This document shows positions 1-8,315 of a DNA stretch of 64,000 nucleotides, piece after piece. The stretch spans positions 402,595,889 to 402,659,888 of the forward strand of contig NC_081408.1 of the NCBI RefSeq assembly GCF_030272615.1, in the 5' to 3' direction. The stretch's first letter is position 1; each line of letters opens with the position of its first letter. The notes beneath the pieces were generated by a model. The model searched no databases, was not told where the DNA came from, and saw only the letters and a program-made list of their open reading frames with translations. The stretch is from Cryptomeria japonica (lineage: Eukaryota > Streptophyta > Pinopsida > Cupressales > Cupressaceae). The translations under genes were made by a program, and so were the position numbers.

Positions 1-8
1 TAAATAAT

Positions 9-460
9 TTGTTCCTGAGGAAGAAGTTGTACTCTTTGAAGATGAGTGAAGGGATATCTATTATAGACCATCTAAATGCATTCAACATTATCATTTCCAA
101 GTTAAATTTTGTAGGAGTAAATATTGAGGATGAGGATCGTTGTATGCTTTTGTTGTGTTCTTTGCCTGACACTTGGGACCATTTGGTGATGGCTATTGGA
201 AGTACAAGAACCACCTACAAAATGGAAGATGTGGTTTTTTTTTGCTTTTAGAAGAGGAACGGAGGAAGTCTTTTGAAATGGCCAAGGAGGTTCTTGTTGT
301 TTGAACCATATCAAAGGAAAAAGGCAAGTAGAAGGACAAGAAATCCAGATCCAAATCAAAGGAGAGATCAAATTCTCCTGGGAAGAAGTCCAAGGTGAAG
401 TGTTGGAATTGTGGACAATCTAGCCACATCCAAAAGGATTGCAAGGAGAAAAAAAAAGAA
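9..460 (+). pseudogene. copia Gag remnant (UBN2-type) with CCHC zinc knuckle
   Basis: Residual Gag of the copia element. The open part (9-251, 80 codons) reads as the UBN2/Gag capsid domain (SLPDTWDHLVMAI is the usual signature). After a shift near 235-250 (a T run) the frame continues through a lysine/serine-rich stretch to a zinc knuckle at about 397-440, CWNCGQSSHIQKDC, fitting C-x2-C-x4-H-x4-C. Gag packages the element RNA. The frame breaks at the T run and again after the knuckle (stop at 476), so no full protein is made. The N-terminus is off-window. Confidence 0.85.
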
Positions 461-499
461 GAAGAAGAGCTTTTCTAATATTGAATATTCCTAGAGTGA

Positions 500-1010
500 T
501 ACAGATGCCTTTGTTGCTACCTTGGTGACTCAAACAATTCATAATGTTTGGTTAATTGATTCAAGTGCATCATTCCACGTGACATCTCATAGAGGTGGAA
601 AGGTATACCTATCTAGTGACTCATCTCTTTAAGTTGTTGGTTGAGGAAGAGTCAAAATTCAGTTTCCTGATGGAAGAGTTAAGGGAATTGATGGTGTAAT
701 GCACATACCAGGTCTAGTTCTTGAAGTATGAAGAATATGATGGTGGAAAGGTATACCTGTCTAGTGACTCATCTCTTTAAATTGTTGGTTGAGGAAGAGT
801 CAAAATTTAGTTTCCTGATGGAAGAGTTAAGGGAATTGATGGTGTAATGCACATACTAGGTCCAACTCAAAATTTGCTTTCTATCAGTAAGTTGAATGAT
901 GCTAGTGTACAAGTTACATTCTCTAGTGGTGACTGTAAAATAACAAGAGGCTCTATAGAGTTAGCTAAGGGTGCACGAGTTGGTACTCTACTCAAGATAG
1001 ACACATAATT
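500..1010 (+). pseudogene. copia aspartic protease remnant with internal duplication
   Basis: The protease active-site region reads WLIDSSASFHVTSH at about 549-590. The usual copia motif is DSGAS, so the catalytic-loop glycine appears replaced by serine. Downstream, VMHIPG and LLSISKLNDA are typical of copia protease C-terminal text. A ~148-bp segment is present twice in tandem (from 594 and from 742), which repeats the middle of the domain and adds stops. The domain would cleave the Gag-Pol polyprotein in an intact element. Confidence 0.8.
594..870 (+). repeat. ~148-bp tandem duplication inside copia protease
   Basis: The string beginning GGTGGAAAGGTATACCT occurs at 594 and again at 742. 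Both copies continue with near-identical text (…AGTGACTCATCTCTTTAA…) through the VMHIPG codons, with a few substitutions. The period is 148 bp, not a multiple of 3, so the duplication also shifts the frame. Confidence 0.85.
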
Positions 1011-1077
1011 TTTTCAATGCAACGATGCCTCTAAAAAAACAAGAAAAGCTACCTGGAAGAAGAATATTACAAGCTTA

Positions 1078-1916
1078 ATGGAGGTCAAACTTCCTGCTAA
1101 GAAAACAATGGTATGGCATCATAGACTCATTCACATAGGAGAGAAGGTCTTAAAATCTTTGAAAAATAAAAATCTGGTTGAGGGGCTTGTTGATTGTAAT
1201 TTTGAATTTGAATTTTGTGAACATTACATGTATGGAAAGCAACATTGTGTTTCATTTTACTCTAGTCCTCATAAATCTTCTAGTTTGATTGATTATATTC
1301 ACTCCGATGTATTTGGTCAAGTTAATGTTTCTTCATTATTGAATTCTAAATATTATGTTTCTTTTATAGCTAATTATTCAAGAAGGGCATTTGTGTATTT
1401 TCTAAAAAGTAAATCAGAAGTGATCAGTTGGTTTAAAGAGTTTAAAAACTTGGTTGAAAATCGGACTGGTAGAAAAATAAAATGTTTAAGGACTAATAAT
1501 GGCAATAATTTCTATTCTACAAAATTTGATCAATATTGCAAAGATCATGGAATAAAAAGACATAAGACCACACCTCATACTCCATGACAAAATGGAGAAC
1601 TGTTGAAAGGTTGAATCAAACTCTGATGGAAAAGGTGAGAAGTGCGTCAAGTGGTGTTGGCCTGGAGCAGAAGTTCTAGGTTGAGGTTGTGTCGAAGTCA
1701 TGTTATTTACAAAATAGATCTCCCACTTTAGCATTGGTAGACAAGACGCCTATGGAAGCATGGTCTAGTAAGAATCCCTCTCTAAGACATATTCGTGTCT
1801 TTATCTGTGAGGCATATGCTTATGTGCCTGATGTTAATAGATCTAAATTTGAAAATAAAGTTGTTAAGTGTGTCTTCATTGGCTATGGCTTGGGTCTGAA
1901 GGGATACAAACTTTAG
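1078..1916 (+). pseudogene. copia GAG-pre-integrase and integrase core remnant
   Basis: The largest open piece (1078-1587, 169 codons) begins with the zinc-binding part: HHRLIHIGEKVL, then a degenerate C-x2-H segment (FEFCEHYMYGKQH) where copia normally has CEHC. The integrase core follows: IHSDVFGQV (first catalytic Asp), then CLRTNNGNNF, where the second Asp of the usual LRTDNGGE is Asn. A stop at 1585-1587 (TGA, where copia normally has a Gln) ends the piece just before the third catalytic residue. Further text (1689-1916) covers the post-core segment with TPMEAWSSKNPSL and KCVFIGYG. Substituted catalytic residues and stops make it inactive. Confidence 0.87.
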
Positions 1917-1942
1917 AATCCTGTGACTGAGAAGGTATTGTA

Positions 1943-1947
1943 CAACA
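1943..1947. repeat. target-site duplication CAACA, left copy (element 1948-17698)
   Basis: CAACA lies directly before the left LTR start (TGTTAG at 1948), and the same five bases follow the right LTR end at 17699-17703. Removing the element and one copy rejoins the copia coding text. Five-base duplication is standard for Ty3/gypsy integration. Confidence 0.95.
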
Positions 1948-2615
1948 TGTTAGTGAAGAGATTGTCCTCTTACTTAATTTCTCTTAATTTACTCTATGCC
2001 CAATGTTATGAAGAGAACAGAATCTTTCACTACAGTTGAGAAAGTATTAGTTTCATTTTAACTTCCTCTCTGAATTCTTCTAAAGGTATAGCTCCCTTAT
2101 CTGATTTACAATGAATTCATTTTATTTTTTTATACGATTACACTTTTTCCTGAAAGTGCGTAAGGTTCTCTCAACTACTCCTGGGTAGTGAGGTAATTGC
2201 AAAATACAGATCACAGATAGAAAAATTCACATATATATAATCAACAAAATCTATTTCAAAGAATGGATTTTCTGCTAGATTTTTCACATATATAAAGACA
2301 GGAAATAGATGAACTTACAATTAACCAACAGCAATAAGGAAATTTCGAATCGCTGAATTATCTCCACAAAGTGATAATAATTCAACACTCAGAACGCAAA
2401 GTTTCAAAGCATAACTCAAAATCTTTCATATATGTATATCCAACTTCAATGCACAAAGTCTTTGGAAACTAAAACATGCATATACTATCCTTTATCACTG
2501 TTCTTCGAAAAATCTATATAAAAAAAAAAAAAAAAAAAACTATATTTAACTTCCTATTCTTTCCTATTCTATATGCCCTCCCAAAAAAATCCCCTGAAAT
2601 AGTTTAATGCCCCAG

Positions 2616-2626
2616 CATTTATAGTT
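2616..2626 (-). promoter_or_regulatory. alternative TATA-like box after the LTR gene
   Basis: The minus strand reads ACTATAAATGC near 2620, followed by a GC-richer stretch, about 670 bases before the end of the LTR. A start here would put the LTR gene in U3, as in a 3'-LTR-encoded accessory gene, with a conventional short R-U5. Conserved in the other LTR near 13593. Motif-level evidence only. Confidence 0.35.
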
Positions 2627-2742
2627 ATTTTTGAAATCCCGAAGGGCCTCCCGTAAAACTCAGCCCTATCGGGTTAATACAAGAAACCGTTATAAAACTT
2701 AAAAGCAGTTATCAAAAAGATAGAACGCCAGCAGGTGACGAT

Positions 2743-5700
2743 TCAATTTCCGCTATATTCGTCGGTTTCTTCTTCATTTCCAACGGTCTGACGTACCAGC
2801 TTCCAGCTCTGGAAAGAAGACATGAATTCTTGCGTGGCCTGTGAGTGCGGATTCTTTAAACTCATCAGCCGGGCTCTACATGCATCCTTCTGCCACCTGT
2901 ATTCCTTCATTTTTAGGCTCTGACATGGCATCAGCTTCTCATTGAGGCGCAGCATGGATTCTATACCTGCCAATGAAGTGAAATCATCGACCTTAGGCGT
3001 TTCTTTGTCCCTAATCCGCTCGACTGCTTCGGTGAAACTTTTAGTTAACACTTCAATGTCCATGTTGCCTTCATCCAATTGTAGGATGCCTGTGGGGTTG
3101 ACAGTCTTCATATCCTTAACCAGTTCTTTATGTATGTCTGTGATTTGATTCTTGATGCCCTGGACTTCTTTGATGGCTTCTTGGTAGATGGACTCCTTCC
3201 AGCTCATATTACTTTTCAGGATAAATAAGGTGCACGGGTCCACTGCCTTCATGGAGTTTTCACCTAAAAATTTGAGAACTCCAAACTTTTCAACCTCAAT
3301 TACCCGAGAAACTATGGTTTGACACCGTGACAATTCTGTCTCCCATACTGGTATCAAAGTTTGAATCTCTTCGAACAATGCTTCACCCTCGGAATAGATA
3401 CTAGTAATTTCTGAAATAAACTTATTCCCTTGCTCTAATATGTTATTTACCCAACTAACCACAGCGTCAGACAGTATTTTTCCCCTCTGCGTCTGTTTCA
3501 TCAATTGCTGGCTTTCGGCAGAATTTGGGTCGAATGGCTGAGGCAGCTGGATTATTGAGTTAGGCCCTAAATTACTCAGCGAATTGATGTATGTGGCCAT
3601 CGTCACCACCATTGCTTTCAGTTCTTTCTTCTCCTTAGAATCTTTTTCTAATTGAGTGAGCATGTGGTCAGCAGAAAACTTAAAGAAATTATTGCCAGTA
3701 TTCCTGTTAAGGGTACCTAGTTCAATAGCAGTGACTTTGAATCCTTCCTCATCAATTTCCCCTGACTCCCTTTTCTGCTTATAAGTAGCCACTTCCGCTA
3801 TGATTTTCCCCGTCACCGGATCCTTAGTGAGACAAGCATCCATTTTCATTTTCTTTGCTTTAGACCCTCTAGCCGCGTACCTAGTGACAATGTCCTTTAC
3901 TGGCGAGGCCACTGGTTGTAAACTCCGTTTCTTATTGATTGAATTTGACAACCATAAAGGAACAGTGGGAGTGGTTGATACCATCTGAGTATCTTTAGTC
4001 GGAGTCAAGAACTTGGATTGATCTGCCTTTGGTGTTTCAATGAATTGTACTTCATCGTCTGTTTCATCTTGAAAAGGAGACTTATCACTTGAATCTCGCT
4101 CTGGTGATGTCATTTTCTGCTTCTGGGAACTAGGCTGCTTCAAAGCTTTGTTCCTGGAATGGGATCTCGTTCTAGGAGCCGTGACTTGGGAAGGGAACTT
4201 TATTTTCTTATCTGAGGCCAATGTATCACCTGCAACATAAGAAAGTGGAATGTCAGATTGAAGCGGTTCCGAGAGAGAAATCACCTTAGTAGAAGACTCA
4301 GTGATGTTTCCAGTCTTTTTCCTCTGCAGCCAATCATCCGTATAAGTTAATATGGATCTGGCTCTCCAATTAATATCATCATCTTCCTCCTTGCTCCAAT
4401 CAACTGTCAAGAATTTTGTTTCATTTGATTCCTCCCATTCGGGTTCAACTAGACATGAACCATCCTCAACGATCCCTTGTGTTTTGAACTTCAAATTGAA
4501 AGAATTAATTTGCTGCAGGGTGAGTCTAGAATGGTCCTTTTTCAGGACTTCTTCTTCATTTTCACAATCTTCCCATAAATCTTCTAGCTGCGGAGCAACT
4601 GTTGAGTTGATTTCAAGGCCGAGGGTTAGAGCTGCATATCCTTTACTGTCGAAGTTTCTCCTGCTGCGGTAGAAACCAAAATTGAATCCCAGCAAATTGC
4701 TTCTGATGATGGAAGCGTCATTCATGTTATTACACACCAGAGAGTGCAGCTTGATAGGGAAGACTGTTTCCCATTTATCCTGAGGGAGGTTATCCTTAAT
4801 AATAGCAGAAAGTTGCCTGCACAATTCGGCTAAAATGAAACAATCAAGGGCATATCGAGGTAACCTCACAGGTTCTTCCTCAAACCCTCTGATTCTCAAA
4901 TATGTGAACCTGGGGAACTGAATAAAAGAACTCCCATAATGTTGAACCAGCTTCAGCGATTCAGAAGAGAGTCATGGCATCTGAACACCTTCTAGAGCCA
5001 AATAAATGTTTTCAAACAATATATCATGCACTTTACGGAAAACCTCCAGGACTCTGTCTTTTTGCAACAACGGGCAATATTGGAAAATGGTCATTTCTTC
5101 ATTCCATACCTCATGTGGAAGAGCGGCGAGATCACAGGTGCAGGCAATACAATAAGTCAAATATGAGGCCATACGGAAATCTTCTCTAGATTCTTTGGCG
5201 CGTTTGAGCTGGCTTCTCAGGGAAGTGGCAATAATCTTCGCCCAATCTATCCATTGTTCACCTTTTAAGATAATTTCAATGTACCTATACATCCATTCTT
5301 CGAACAAACATACATCAGCTGAACCTTTCACCCTGTGTAATAATACCACCAGGTCGTGTATGTGGGGTTTCATGTGGCTTCTAGTAATGACCTTGGGAAG
5401 TCTAGACCCACCTCCATAGTTAACCTTGGTCCATTTCCTGGCAAGAGTGTTTCGGTACACACTAGGGTTTTCCCGATACTCAGCTTCAGCTTGAATGGGT
5501 GAGAAAGCGGCAAAGGTACTTGTTGTTAATTTCAAAACAGAAGAAATGGTTTCTCTGGAGACAGAAAGTATGACATTACCATTTTTGCTTACTATGCCCT
5601 TGCTTCTTACATCATAATGGTCAATGCAGAGTTGTAAGAGTTCAGGGTGTACGAAGGCAGGGGGAAACACAGCGGCTTCAATTAACCCGCTCGTTAATAT

Positions 5701-5850
5701 TTCCATACATCCCTTAACCTCTTCCGTATTCGCAAGAAAACTTGCCTGAAGATTTTCCACATTTACCCCTTCTAAATTGATATCACAAATCACTGGTCTT
5801 TTACATTCAAGGCTAGAAACATTACCGAGAAAATGCATAACCGACTTCAT
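2743..5850 (-). CDS. LTR-encoded protein of unknown function (1,036 codons, one in-frame TGA)
   Basis: Reads in the same sense as gag-pol, wholly inside the 3' LTR. I chose ATG at 5850 (protein start MKSVMHFLGN); an in-frame TGA lies 11 codons upstream. The first 292 codons end at a single TGA (4972-4974); the same frame then runs 742 codons to 2743. Visible parts: an N-terminal globular region (KGIVSKNGNVILSVS; MKPHIHDLVVLLHRVKG); a hydrophilic Ser/Thr/Lys-rich middle with basic patches (RGSKAKKMKMD) that could be nuclear signals; and a helical, probably coiled-coil C-terminal third. No protease, RT, RNase H or integrase motif is present. I do not recognise the family; Ogre/Tat elements can carry an extra ORF before gag, but outside the LTR. 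It could be two proteins, one readthrough protein, or one broken gene. Confidence 0.75.
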
Positions 5851-6080
5851 TCTTAACTTAAACAAGCAAGACTTCTTTCAGACAAACCTTTGAAAATAAC
5901 AGTTTTGCAGAACAGAACAAAGGTTACCAAACTCTCACCTGTTTTCCATTGAAAAGCAAATAATCTCCTCTAGCTTCCCTAACAGCTCCTTTTCTCCGAA
6001 ATCAGACCCCCTCTCCTTTATCCTTTTTCTTTGTTTTCGGATAACTTACTAGGCAACTGAATGAAAATTTATCACAGGGG

Positions 6081-6090
6081 AATTTTATAC
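6081..6090 (-). promoter_or_regulatory. TATA-like box upstream of the LTR gene
   Basis: The minus strand reads GTATAAAATT, about 230 bases before the ATG at 5850 and downstream of the TTCGAA cluster. The same box is at 17054-17063 in the other LTR. If used, transcription would start upstream of the LTR gene, making it the first reading frame of the element RNA. Motif-level evidence only. Confidence 0.4.
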
Positions 6091-6399
6091 ATGAGAAGAT
6101 CAGATAATGATGGTTTATCGGCTCACATCAGGATTGACATGCTCGAGGCGTTGATGCATAAATGCCTCGATTAATGATTTACCCTTCCGCATGAGTTAAT
6201 AATAATTTATTTCGTGCGATATCCAGTCTTGCATGAAACGAAGGTTTACTCACTCTCATTACAATGATGCCCTTTTCCTTGAAAAAGAAATAAAATCTTT
6301 TGATTTGACATGCCGACGGGACCATTGATTGCTCTGAGAGAAAGGCGGCGCAACGTACTCCAAAAATAAACTCCTGACGTCGGTACTTGCCAAAAAATG

Positions 6400-6570
6400 C
6401 TTTGAATAGGTTTGAACCAAGCTTCAAAATGGTTCAAAGTGTTTCAAAAAGGACCACCGCGATAAAGATACTTCCTGCCAAAGAAAGAGTGTTAGTATGA
6501 AAAATTTGGTCGAATTACTTTGAACTACTTCGAACCGAAGTTCGAAATGATTCGAAGCGATTCAAAGGGA
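6400..6570 (-). promoter_or_regulatory. clustered TTCGAA / TTTGAAC motifs in U3
   Basis: Two clusters (about 6405-6450 and 6505-6565) of closely spaced, partly palindromic motifs (TTTGAACC, GGTTCAAA, TTCGAA). On the minus strand they lie upstream of the TATA-like box at 6081-6090. The arrangement resembles an LTR enhancer; it repeats at about 17377-17540. Function is inferred from position and repetition only. Confidence 0.4.
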
Positions 6571-6725
6571 GGGAAGCAATGACCGTGGAAACTTGCGACC
6601 TTGACCAACTTTATTCAAAAGACGATAGATACTTAGATGGTAAAGAAGAGACCTCGAATAAGATAGGTAGAATTTTTAAAGGGGGGACCTTTGAAATAAT
6701 ATGGCGACTCTAAACACAACTAACA

Positions 6726-6742
6726 GGGGCTCTGACTGGGGG
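6726..6742 (-). promoter_or_regulatory. pre-3'-LTR motif in the polypurine-tract position (non-purine)
   Basis: Directly upstream of the 3' LTR the sense strand reads CCCCCAGTCAGAGCCCC instead of a purine run. A similar motif (CCCCAGAAAGAGCCAC) occupies the same place in the element at 56537->64000. Position implies the plus-strand priming site, but composition does not fit. Confidence 0.5.
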
Positions 6743-6875
6743 CTGTGTATGCGGAATACACAGAGAACTCAGAAACAGGAGATAGAACTCAAAACAGCAG
6801 ACAGGAAAGAAAACAACAAGAACGAGAAAACTAGACACAACAAAATACTATGTACACAGCAGGGGACATCAAAAC

Positions 6876-8315
6876 TTAGAATTTGACCAGCTTCAAATCC
6901 TTCCCGTTGTATGTAAAAGGCAGAATTGTTCCATCTGGATACTTCAAACGGAAAGTGTTAGGACCAACCACTTCTGAAATGAAGAACGGACCTTTCCAAA
7001 GAGATTCAAATTTTCCGTGTGTTCCTTTCGGTTCTTTCCTCTTATCCCACAGGAGCACTTCATCATTCTTAAGGAAATTTCTTGGTCGAGCTTTCCTGTC
7101 AAAAATGCGCTTTACATTCATCTGGTGTTCCGTGATGTGATCAACTAATCTGTTCCTCTCATTTTCCAGCTTGTGCAGGTACATGACTCTCTTCTCCAAT
7201 GAATTTTTAAAGAATTGATCCTCGATGACCGATTGCAATTTAGCTGCCGATAACTCTAGGGGTAAAGATACCTGAGCTCCAATCCCATATACTAATTCAA
7301 ACGGAGCCATCCCAATAGCTCTTTTTAGTGTGATCCGGTCTGCCCACAATGCTTCATAGAGCCTTTTGTGCCAATCTCGGGAATTATCAGATACCAATTT
7401 TTTTATGATGGCCACTAGATTCTTATTGCTAGACTCTGCCTGTCCATTTCCCTGTGGGAAATAATCTGATGAATGTGCTAATGATACCCCATGCTCATAA
7501 CAGAAAAGTGATATTTCCTCTGATGAGAAATAAGTGGCATTATCTGAAACCACTTTCTGAGGTACACCGAATCTAACAAAAATTTGTTCCGTCAGAAATT
7601 CACATACCACTTGAGAGTTAGATTTCTTCGTTGGAATCGCCTCTACCCATTTAGTGAAATAATCTGTTGCTGTTAGAATGTAGATATGTCCAGCGCTTGA
7701 TGGAGGATTTATAGGCCCAATAAAGTCAATGCCCCATTGTTGAAAAGGTTCATCAATTACTACAGGTCTGAGAGGTAATGCTGCTAATTGAGGACGTCCA
7801 GTAAAAAGTTGACATTTTTCACAGTTTTTCACAAACTTATAAGCATCTTTGAACATACCTGGCCAGTAAAAACAACTCCTGAGAATTTTAAAGGTAGTAA
7901 CAGTGGATGAAAAGTGCCCTCCACAAGCCTCAGAATGGTACGCCTTTAACAATTTTCCTTGTTGCTCTGTGTCCACGCACCTTAAGAATGTTCCATCAAT
8001 TCCCCTCTTATATAGAACACCATCTGAAATTACATATTTGGCGGCTTTCAGTCTGAGATTCCGTCTTTCTTTATAATTCATATTTGATGGGCATTCACCG
8101 TATAAAAGAAAATATGCAATGTCAGAGAACCAAGGATCTGTTAGACTGACCAGCAAAACCGTATGAGCTCCATCGGATTTACCAGGAGATACATCTCTAT
8201 TCTCAGCTATCATTTTGCACAAACCACGCCCCCTTACCAGAGAAGTAGGTTTGATTGTTAAATCATATTCTTGCACTTTAGCTACCCAAGTCGCTCGTCT
8301 ATTCATTCCTACTTC
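6876..8315 (-). CDS. pol C-terminal part: end of RNase H, integrase
   Basis: Same frame as the upstream pol ORF, separated only by TAA at 8316-8318. The first ~35 codons finish the native RNase H region (MNRRATWVAKVQEYDL). The integrase follows: zinc finger HSEACGGH … CEKC, then catalytic core with WGIDFIG (Asp), VVSDNATYF (Asp) and GNGQAESSN (Glu), all three acidic residues present. It ends with a C-terminal domain containing WKGPFFISEVVGPNTF, the GPF/Y-type module. It would insert element cDNA into chromosomes. Integrase itself looks intact; what is lost is its linkage to RT through the stop codon. Confidence 0.9.
   Translation of the reverse strand, partial: EVGMNRRATWVAKVQEYDLTIKPTSLVRGRGLCKMIAENRDVSPGKSDGAHTVLLVSLTDPWFSDIAYFLLYGECPSNMNYKERRNLRLKAAKYVISDGVLYKRGIDGTFLRCVDTEQQGKLLKAYHSEACGGHFSSTVTTFKILRSCFYWPGMFKDAYKFVKNCEKCQLFTGRPQLAALPLRPVVIDEPFQQWGIDFIGPINPPSSAGHIYILTATDYFTKWVEAIPTKKSNSQVVCEFLTEQIFVRFGVPQKVVSDNATYFSSEEISLFCYEHGVSLAHSSDYFPQGNGQAESSNKNLVAIIKKLVSDNSRDWHKRLYEALWADRITLKRAIGMAPFELVYGIGAQVSLPLELSAAKLQSVIEDQFFKNSLEKRVMYLHKLENERNRLVDHITEHQMNVKRIFDRKARPRNFLKNDEVLLWDKRKEPKGTHGKFESLWKGPFFISEVVGPNTFRLKYPDGTILPFTYNGKDLKLVKF

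Larger units (their letters stand above)
1..1947 (+). mobile_element. Ty1/copia retrotransposon, upstream segment (gag, PR, INT; decayed)
   Basis: First part of a copia element that resumes at 17704. The order gag, CCHC zinc knuckle, aspartic protease, GAG-pre-integrase and integrase core, then (after the gap) RT and RNase H, is the copia order. The 5' LTR and the start of gag lie outside the window. The reading frame is broken by many stops and shifts, so the copy is dead. The coding text stops mid-protein at 1947 and continues in register of meaning at 17704 (a segment reading VIFREVKPTLVD), which shows that the 15.75-kb block between is an insertion. Confidence 0.92.
1948..6725 (-). repeat. 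3' LTR (4,778 bp) of the Tat-like element
   Basis: Starts TGTTAG and ends CTAACA (perfect 6-bp inverted ends). Matches 12921-17698 base for base apart from scattered, mostly transition substitutions, with equal length. Contents on the minus strand: a TTCGAA-rich cluster (6400-6570), a TATA-like box (6081-6090), a long reading frame (5850-2743), a second TATA-like box near 2620, and an A/T-rich end with a 20-base homopolymer (2520-2539). About 65% of this LTR is open coding sequence, which is very unusual. Confidence 0.95.

Noticed and set aside
2520-2539. Poly(A) run as a processed-transcript tail
   Set aside because: It is present at the same place and length in both LTRs, so it is part of the LTR, with no target duplication of its own.
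2942-5419. Plus-strand open stretches (2942-3148, 3800-3988, 4352-4672, 4974-5419) and their twins in the other LTR
   Set aside because: They lie antisense to the long LTR frame, are short, have no domain, and repeat only because the LTR is duplicated.
6400-6570. Heat-shock elements in the LTR
   Set aside because: TTC and GAA triplets are abundant but mostly joined as TTCGAA or with wrong spacing, not the nTTCnnGAAn pattern.
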